Assembly (NCBI RefSeq): GCF_001552215.1 | Contig: NZ_BCQT01000009.1 | Span: 124,001 to 188,000 of the forward strand | Direction of reading: 5' to 3' | Length of the DNA: 64,000 nt | Origin: Actinomadura macra NBRC 14102 | GTDB lineage: Bacteria > Actinomycetota > Actinomycetes > Streptosporangiales > Streptosporangiaceae | Shown: positions 58,518-64,000 of the stretch, in pieces | Layout of the letters: every line of letters starts with the position of its first letter | How positions within the stretch are numbered: the first letter of the stretch is position 1 | Translations under genes and position numbers: made by a program | Notes under the pieces: generated by a model | What the model was told of the DNA's origin: nothing | The model's database searches: none | The model's input: only the letters and a program-made list of their open reading frames with translations

Positions 58518-60218
58518 TCAGGGCTGGGTCTCGTTGCGGATGGTCTGCTCGATCAGATCCTGCTCCGCCTTCGCCGACATCTTCGCCGAGGCGTAGGGGC
58601 GCAGGTAGGTCTGCTGCGGGCCGGGCACACCGTCCTCGATGACGAACGTGGCCTTGATGGACGCCTTGGCGCCGCGCGTCCGGACGGTCGGCAGGGTCTT
58701 GAAGTCGGCCTTCATCTCGTCCTTGCCGATCGTCGTCAGCACATAGCCGCGCTGGTTGTTAAAGAAGCGCAGATGCGGATTGATCTTGAGGTAGGGGTGG
58801 TCGGCGGGGTTGGAGTCCTTGCCGTCACCGGTGCTGGTGATGGAGGTGCACACCAGCTCGGAGCCGACGGTCTCGGAGTCCGGGTCGTCGTAGTCCTCCT
58901 TGAGGTCGCTCGCCCAGTGTGCGTGGACGTCGCCGGTGAGCACGACGGCGTTGCGGACCTCGGCGTCCACCCAGCCCTGGGTGATGCGGTCGCGGGAGGC
59001 GACGTAGCCGTCCCAGGCGTCCTGCGAGGTCTTCTTCAGCGGCCCGGCGTCGCTGTCGCGCTGGGCGAAGAAGACCTGCTGGCCGATGATGTCCCAGCGG
59101 GCGTTGGAGGCGCGGAAACCGTCGATCAGCCACCGCTCCTGCCGGGCGCCGGTGATGGTGCGCTTCGGGTCGTCGGAGTCGTCGCACACCTTGTTGCCGT
59201 CGCCGCACGCCTGGTCGTCGCGGAACTGGCGTGTGTCGAGCATGTGGAAGTTGGCGAGCTTGCCCCACTGGAGCCGCCGGTAGATCTGGATGTCCGGCCC
59301 GTCGGGGATGGAGCGGCGGCGCAGCGGCATGTTCTCGTAGTACGCCTGGAACGCGGCGGCCCGGCGCTTGAGGAAGTCCGCGGTCTTCGGCGTGTCGGAG
59401 CCGGCCTCGGGGACCTCGTCGGCCCAGTTGTTCTCGACCTCGTGGTCGTCGAAGACGACGAGCCAGGGAGCGGCCTCGTGCGCGGCCTGGAGGTCGGTGT
59501 CGGTCTTGTACTGGGCGTGCCGGAGCCGGTAGTTGGCCAGCGTGACCGTCTCGGGGCCCTCGTGGTCACGGACGTTGCCGCCCGGAATGTTGTAGACGCT
59601 CTTCTTGTATTCGTACTGGTAGTCGCCGAGGTGCAGGATCAGGTCGGGGTTCTCTTCGGCGAGCCGCCGGTAGGCGGTGAAGTAGCCGTGCTCGAACTGC
59701 GAGCACGACACGAATCCCATGGCGAGGGCGGGGCCGAAGGTGTCGGCGCGGGGCGCGGTACGGGTCCGTCCGACCGGGGAGACGTGGTCGTCGACCCGGA
59801 AGCGGTACCAGTAGTCGCGGCCGGGGCGCAGGCCGTCCAGTTCCACGTGGACGGAGTGCGCGGCGCCCGGGCGGGCGGTGGCGGTGCCCCGCCGATCGAT
59901 ACGGCGGAACCGCTCGTCGGACGCGACCTCCCATTCGACGGGGACCGAGCGGGCGGGCATGCCGCCCAGGCCATCCTCGGCGAGCGGTTTGACGGCGAGC
60001 CTCGTCCACAGGACGAAACCACCCGGGTCGGGGTCTCCGGAGGCGACACCGAGGGTGAACGGGTCGCCGGCGAGCGCTCGGGAGCGGAGCGCGGCGTGGG
60101 CGGTGCCGGGAATGCCCGGGGCACCGGGAGCGCCGGCCACGGCATAGGCGGCGCCGACGGCGAGGCCGCCGGCGACGAGGAAGGATCTCCGGTTGAGCGG
60201 AGGCATAGAGTCGGCCAT
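58518..60218 (-). CDS. phoD: Alkaline phosphatase D (PhoD family), Tat-exported
   Basis: A 566-residue secreted phosphodiesterase/phosphatase. The twin-arginine signal NRRSFLVAGGLAVGAAYAV (about 9-27) ends near AHAALRS. The N-terminal domain has DPFTLGVASGDPDPGGFVLWTRL, then the metallophosphatase part FVSCSQFEHGYFTAYRRLAEENPDLILHLGDYQYEY, VVFDDHEVENNW and LTGDVHAHW, with metal ligands Asp, Asn and His. PhoD enzymes need Ca and Fe and release phosphate outside the cell. I did not find an obvious pho box upstream. A Zn-independent phosphate source in limitation is inferred. Confidence 0.92.
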   Translation of the reverse strand: MADSMPPLNRRSFLVAGGLAVGAAYAVAGAPGAPGIPGTAHAALRSRALAGDPFTLGVASGDPDPGGFVLWTRLAVKPLAEDGLGGMPARSVPVEWEVASDERFRRIDRRGTATARPGAAHSVHVELDGLRPGRDYWYRFRVDDHVSPVGRTRTAPRADTFGPALAMGFVSCSQFEHGYFTAYRRLAEENPDLILHLGDYQYEYKKSVYNIPGGNVRDHEGPETVTLANYRLRHAQYKTDTDLQAAHEAAPWLVVFDDHEVENNWADEVPEAGSDTPKTADFLKRRAAAFQAYYENMPLRRRSIPDGPDIQIYRRLQWGKLANFHMLDTRQFRDDQACGDGNKVCDDSDDPKRTITGARQERWLIDGFRASNARWDIIGQQVFFAQRDSDAGPLKKTSQDAWDGYVASRDRITQGWVDAEVRNAVVLTGDVHAHWASDLKEDYDDPDSETVGSELVCTSITSTGDGKDSNPADHPYLKINPHLRFFNNQRGYVLTTIGKDEMKADFKTLPTVRTRGAKASIKATFVIEDGVPGPQQTYLRPYASAKMSAKAEQDLIEQTIRNETQP

Positions 60219-60405
60219 GGGTGCGCGACCTTTCGGATGTCCGACATGGAACGCCGGACAGCCTCGTGAAGGCCGATGGCCGGGAGATACCGCGCGAGTG
60301 ACATGCGCCGCAACAAAGACGATCTTTTAAGGATCACATGGCGGTCACGTGGGCGCGGTAACAAGAAAGGCGCACATGAGGGGAGCCGGCTGATAGGCTG
60401 GGCAC

Positions 60406-60427
60406 TTGTGTACTGTCGGACACACAA
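60406..60427. promoter_or_regulatory. Inverted repeat upstream of the HelD-like gene
   Basis: TTGTGT (60406-60411) and ACACAA (60422-60427) face each other across 10 bases, 34 bases before the chosen ATG. The position suits an operator or a promoter element. No regulator gene is adjacent. Confidence 0.35.
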
Positions 60428-60461
60428 ATCTCCACCCTACGAACAGGAGCGTACCCGAGGT

Positions 60462-62879
60462 ATGGGACTCCGTCAAGCGGATGCTGTCAAGCCCGAGGGC
60501 GCGGAAATTCAGAACCCCGAGATCCAGGACGGGGCGCGCGGTGCGGCCATGCGCGCTGAGCAGGAGTACGTGTCCCGCGTGTACGAGCGCCTCGACACCG
60601 AGCGCGCCAAGGCCGAGACGGCGCTGCGGCACGGCCCGGCCGCGGGCGGCGGAAGCGCGTTCCAGGCACGGCTGGAGAGCGCCGTCGCCACCGACGAGGC
60701 CGCCCGGCGGCTGGCCAGGCTCAGCGGCGTCGAGCACGGCCTGTGCTTCGGCCGCATCGACCACCGCTCCGACGCGGACGGCCCCGGCGACCTGTTCTAC
60801 ATCGGCCGGATCGGGTTGCGCGACGAGGACCTCGAGCCGATGCTGATCGACTGGCGCGCCGAGGCGGCCCGGCCGTTCTACACGGCCACGCCCGGCGCTC
60901 CCGGCACCCTCGCTCGCCGCCGCCACCTGCACCTGCGCCACCGCGAGGTCGTCCGGCTCGACGACGAGGTCTTCGACCTGGAGGGGCTGGACGAGGCCGA
61001 GCGCGGTGGGATCGTCGGCGAGGCGGCCCTGCTGGCCACGCTCCGCCGCGGCCGGACGGGCCGGATGAGCGACGTGGTCGCCACCATCCAGGAGGAGCAG
61101 GACCAGGTCATCCGCTCGGCGCTGCAAGGGGTGCTGGTCGTCCAGGGCGGGCCGGGCACCGGCAAGACGGTCGCGGCGCTGCACCGGGCCGCGTACCTGC
61201 TCTACACGCACCGCGACGTGCTGGAGCGGCGCGGCGTCCTCGTCGTCGGCCCGAACGCGACGTTCCTGCGCTACATCGAGCAGGTGCTCCCGGGCCTGGG
61301 CGAGACCGACGTCGCGCTGGCCACGGTCGGCGAGCTGTACCCGGGCCTGAAGGCGACCGCGACGGACTCCCCCGCCGTCGCGGTCGTGAAGGGCGGCCTG
61401 CGCATGGCCGACCTGGTCGAGGCCGCGGTCCGCGACCGGCAGCGCGTCCCGGCCGGCGGCCTGCGCGTGGTATCGGAGGGCATGACCCTGCGCGTGGAGG
61501 CCGCCGCCTGCGAGCTGGCCCGCGACCGGGCCCGCGCGCTGCGGGCGCCCCACAACGTCCAGCGGCGGCGTTTCGTCCACGACCTGCTGGAGGCCCTCGC
61601 CGTGGACCGGGCCGAACAGTTCGACCGGATGATCGACGAGCCACTGGAGGAGATCACCCGCTCGGGCCAGGTCCCCGAGTGGCTTCAGGAACTCCTCGAC
61701 GAGGCCGAGGACATGCCGCTCCTGGACGAGACCGACCTGCGGCTCGCCAAGGAGTCCCTCTGGCACGAGCTGCCCGTCCGGGAGGCGATCGACGCGCTGT
61801 GGCCGGAGCTGACACCCGAGCGGCTCCTGTCCGAGCTCTACGCCGACCCGGAGGCCCTCGCCCGGCTCGGGGAGGCCGCCGGCCTGCCCGGCGCCGCGCT
61901 TCTGCACCGCCCGCCCGGCTCGCCCTGGACGACCGCCGACGTGCCCGTCCTGGACGAGGCCGCCGAATGGCTGGGCTCCGACGACTCCGCCGAGAAGGCC
62001 CGGCGTCGCGCCGCCGCCGCGCGGCGCGAGGACGATGAGCGCTACGCCCGTGAGGTGATCGAGTCGACCGGTGCCGAGACCGTCGACGCCGCCACCCTGG
62101 CCGAACGCCACCACGACGACGGACCGCCGCTCACCACCGCGCAGCGCGCCGCCGCCGACCGCGAGTGGGCCTACGGGCACGTGATCGTGGACGAGGCGCA
62201 GGAGCTGTCGGAGATGGCCTGGCGCGCGGTGATGCGCCGCGTCCCGACCCGCTCCCTGACCGTCGTCGGCGACATCGCGCAGACCGGTAGCGCGGCGGGC
62301 GCCGCGTCCTGGGGACAGATGCTCGACCGCTACGTCCCGGGGCGCTGGCGCGAGCAGCGCCTCATGGTCAACTACCGCACCCCGGCCGCGATCATGAAGG
62401 TGGCGGAGGACGTGCTGGCCGCCGTCGCGCCCGACCAGCTCCCGCCCGTGCCCGTCCGCGACGACGGCGCCCCGCCCCGTGCCCTGGCGCTCCCGGTCCG
62501 CGACCTGCCGGCCCTCGTCGACGCCGAGCTCGGGGAGGTCACGCCCGGCCCGTCCGCCGGCGGCGGCCTGGCGGAGGGACGGCTGGCCGTGATCTCCTCG
62601 GCCGGGTGGCATCCCGGCGTCCGGGAGGTCCTCCCGGACGCCGCCGTGGGCGCCACCCCGGAGGCCCTCGACTCCCCCGTCGTCGTCCTGACCGCCGAGG
62701 AGGCCAAGGGCCTGGAGTTCGACTCCGTCGTCGTCATGGACCCGGCCGGCATCCTCGCCGAGTCGCCGATGGGCGGCCAGGACCTCTACGTGGCCCTCAC
62801 TCGCGCCACCCGCCGGCTGACGGTCGTCCACGACGGCGTTCTGCCGGACATGCTGGAGCGCCTCGCGGACAGGGAGTAG
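60462..62879 (+). CDS. HelD-like superfamily 1 helicase (RNA polymerase recycling factor family)
   Basis: An 805-residue UvrD/HelD-like ATPase. ATG 60462 follows CAGGAG at some distance. An N-terminal coiled coil (YVSRVYERLDTERAKAETALRH) leads to Walker A VQGGPGTGKTVAALHRAAYLLYTHR (about 227-251), motif II VIVDEAQELSEMAWRAVMRR (near 575), and the C-terminal motifs QRLMVNYRTPAAIMKVAED, VLTAEEAKGLEFDSVVVMDP and LYVALTRATRRL. HelD proteins bind stalled RNA polymerase and, in actinobacteria, can add rifampicin tolerance; a DNA-repair helicase is the alternative. Confidence 0.9.
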   Translation: MGLRQADAVKPEGAEIQNPEIQDGARGAAMRAEQEYVSRVYERLDTERAKAETALRHGPAAGGGSAFQARLESAVATDEAARRLARLSGVEHGLCFGRIDHRSDADGPGDLFYIGRIGLRDEDLEPMLIDWRAEAARPFYTATPGAPGTLARRRHLHLRHREVVRLDDEVFDLEGLDEAERGGIVGEAALLATLRRGRTGRMSDVVATIQEEQDQVIRSALQGVLVVQGGPGTGKTVAALHRAAYLLYTHRDVLERRGVLVVGPNATFLRYIEQVLPGLGETDVALATVGELYPGLKATATDSPAVAVVKGGLRMADLVEAAVRDRQRVPAGGLRVVSEGMTLRVEAAACELARDRARALRAPHNVQRRRFVHDLLEALAVDRAEQFDRMIDEPLEEITRSGQVPEWLQELLDEAEDMPLLDETDLRLAKESLWHELPVREAIDALWPELTPERLLSELYADPEALARLGEAAGLPGAALLHRPPGSPWTTADVPVLDEAAEWLGSDDSAEKARRRAAAARREDDERYAREVIESTGAETVDAATLAERHHDDGPPLTTAQRAAADREWAYGHVIVDEAQELSEMAWRAVMRRVPTRSLTVVGDIAQTGSAAGAASWGQMLDRYVPGRWREQRLMVNYRTPAAIMKVAEDVLAAVAPDQLPPVPVRDDGAPPRALALPVRDLPALVDAELGEVTPGPSAGGGLAEGRLAVISSAGWHPGVREVLPDAAVGATPEALDSPVVVLTAEEAKGLEFDSVVVMDPAGILAESPMGGQDLYVALTRATRRLTVVHDGVLPDMLERLADRE

Positions 62880-62900
62880 GGCAAGCAGGGGGAGAGCGAT

Positions 62901-64000
62901 TCAGGAGTAGGGCAGGAGCTCCTTGTCGATCTCCTCCCAGCGTGTGCTCAGCGACGCGAGGATCTCGGGGCGCCGGCGTGCCAGGTTGGCCTGCTCGCGC
63001 GGGTCGGCCGCCAGGTCGTAGAGGGCGCCCGGGGAGGACGCGCTCACCCGCAGGTACTTCCACCGGCCGCGGCGCAGCGCCCGGGACGTCCGGGTCCGCC
63101 AGAACAGGTCGTGGGCGGGTGGGCGCTCGCCGTGCAGCAGGTGCCCGGCGAGGCTGTGGCCGTCCAGCGGGTGGGACGCGGCGGGCCGGACGCCGGTGGC
63201 GTCCAGGATCGTCGCCGTCCAGTCCTGGGTGATGACGGGCACGTCGCTGACCTGCCGGGACCGGATCCGCGCGGGCCAGCGCAGGATGTTGGGCACCCGG
63301 ATGCCGCCCTCGTTCAGCCCGGCCTTGGCGCCGGTGAGCGGCCACTGGTGCGACCAGCGCTCGCCACCGTTGTCGCTGGAGAACAGGACGAGGGTGTCAC
63401 GTTCCTGTCCGGTCTCGCGTAGGGCCCGCAGGACGCGCCCGACGCCGGCGTCCATCGCCTCGACCATGCGGCGGTAGGTGTCGAGCGAACCGCCGTCGTC
63501 GTGCCAGAGCGCCCGCGCGTCGCCGGCCTTGACCCGGGCGGTGATCTCCTCGCTCACCGCGCGGTCGCCGGGTGCCTCCCACGGCCAGTGCGGGGCGGTG
63601 AAGTTGAGGTTGAGCAGCCAGGGCCGCCCGCCGCGCGCCTTGCGGACGTACGCCGCGGCGCGGTCGGCGATGGTGTCGGTGTAGTAGCCGAGGGACTCGG
63701 TCGGGACCTCGCCCTCGTACAGGTCGCGCCCCTCTGAGGTGATCTTGGAGTAGTAGTCGACGGCGCCGGACAGGTTGCCGAAGAAGGTGTCCCAGCCGGA
63801 CTTGAGCGGGCTGTACCAGGGCAGGAAGCCGCAGTGCCACTTGCCGAACATCGCGGTGGCGTACCCGGCGCCCTTGAGCAGGGACGCGAGCGTCGGGTGC
63901 CCCGGCGGGATGCCGTGCAGTTCGTCGGGGCGGGCGATCGGCTCCTCCAGGCCGCCGCGCAGCCGTCCCGGGTAACGGCCGGTGTAGAGGCCGAAGCGGG
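62901..64000 (-). CDS. Sulfatase family protein, 5' end beyond the window
   Basis: About 366 codons from the TGA at 62901 to the right edge without a start. The visible C-terminal two-thirds reads, from the edge, TGRYPGRLRGGLEEPIA, then MFGKWHCGFLPWYSPLKSGWD, LNLNFTAPHWPWE and VLFSSDNGGERWS with conserved Asp, Asn and Lys of the type I sulfatase active site. The CxPxR formylglycine motif would lie upstream, outside the window, so activity cannot be judged. A small C-terminal alpha/beta part ends LYDLAADPREQANLARRRPE. Substrate unknown. Confidence 0.88.
   Translation of the reverse strand, partial: RFGLYTGRYPGRLRGGLEEPIARPDELHGIPPGHPTLASLLKGAGYATAMFGKWHCGFLPWYSPLKSGWDTFFGNLSGAVDYYSKITSEGRDLYEGEVPTESLGYYTDTIADRAAAYVRKARGGRPWLLNLNFTAPHWPWEAPGDRAVSEEITARVKAGDARALWHDDGGSLDTYRRMVEAMDAGVGRVLRALRETGQERDTLVLFSSDNGGERWSHQWPLTGAKAGLNEGGIRVPNILRWPARIRSRQVSDVPVITQDWTATILDATGVRPAASHPLDGHSLAGHLLHGERPPAHDLFWRTRTSRALRRGRWKYLRVSASSPGALYDLAADPREQANLARRRPEILASLSTRWEEIDKELLPYS

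Noticed and set aside
60219..60400. Pho box upstream of phoD
   Set aside because: No pair of GTTCACC-like direct repeats was found on the phoD strand.
60345..62831. 828-codon minus-strand frame opposite the HelD-like gene
   Set aside because: Antisense shadow without domains; the helicase motifs are on the plus strand.

Overview
The window is high-GC (visibly above 70 percent) DNA with dense genes, many GTG starts and many 4-base ATGA or GTGA stop/start overlaps. Together with Lsr2, a WhiB-type regulator, a complete conservon (CvnA-D), a DtxR/IdeR-type iron box and leaderless-looking promoters, this indicates a filamentous actinobacterium. Gene content fits the Streptosporangiales/Thermomonosporaceae (Actinomadura-like); that assignment is inference from gene content, not from a marker gene. 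No rRNA, tRNA, CRISPR array, insertion sequence or phage gene was seen.

Left part (1-15.6 kb). A large P-loop ATPase gene runs off the left edge. It is followed on the minus strand by a GDSL esterase and the conservon cvnA-B-C-D: a membrane sensor kinase, a roadblock protein, a DUF742 protein and a GTPase. A 758-base spacer leads into a plus-strand operon of a lipoprotein binding protein, two permeases, a benzoylformate-decarboxylase-like ThDP enzyme and an ABC ATPase. A family A DNA polymerase-like gene closes the block on the minus strand.

Middle part (16-34.5 kb). This holds a DUF4234 membrane protein, a metallophosphoesterase whose ribosome site sits in a long hairpin, and the acetate permease ActP with its DUF485 partner. 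Next is a divergent lipid-type cluster: an alkyl-DHAP-synthase-like flavoprotein and a diacylglycerol kinase-like protein facing a TetR regulator and GlpD. An iron-box-controlled sucrase/ferredoxin-like protein, a WhiB protein, a phosphoribosyltransferase, a phosphotriesterase-family protein lacking several metal ligands, and a YihY membrane protein follow. The assimilatory sulfur operon comes next: a short Cys-containing leader peptide, sulfite reductase, a 54-residue zinc-ribbon protein, APS/PAPS reductase and a sirohydrochlorin chelatase-like protein.

Right part (34.5-64 kb). A DUF1707 protein is followed by the respiratory nitrate reductase operon narGHJI, divergent from a P-type cation ATPase. 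Then comes a locus showing decay: a large LuxR-family ATPase regulator cut by an in-frame TAG just before its DNA-binding domain, lsr2, and a multiply broken DUF4097 gene. The remainder is mostly housekeeping or accessory single genes: a SpoIIE-type phosphatase, a secreted protein, a DUF4262 protein, an acetyltransferase, GlgX, two tail-to-tail RibD-like reductases, an ATP-dependent DNA ligase, PhoD, a HelD-like helicase and a sulfatase running off the right edge.

The most notable points are the leader peptide before the sulfite reductase operon, the ThDP decarboxylase inside an ABC importer operon, the hairpin burying the metallophosphoesterase ribosome site, the iron box, the TAG-split LuxR gene and the metal-site-poor phosphotriesterase relative. 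I did not find a clearly new multi-gene defence or biosynthetic system.
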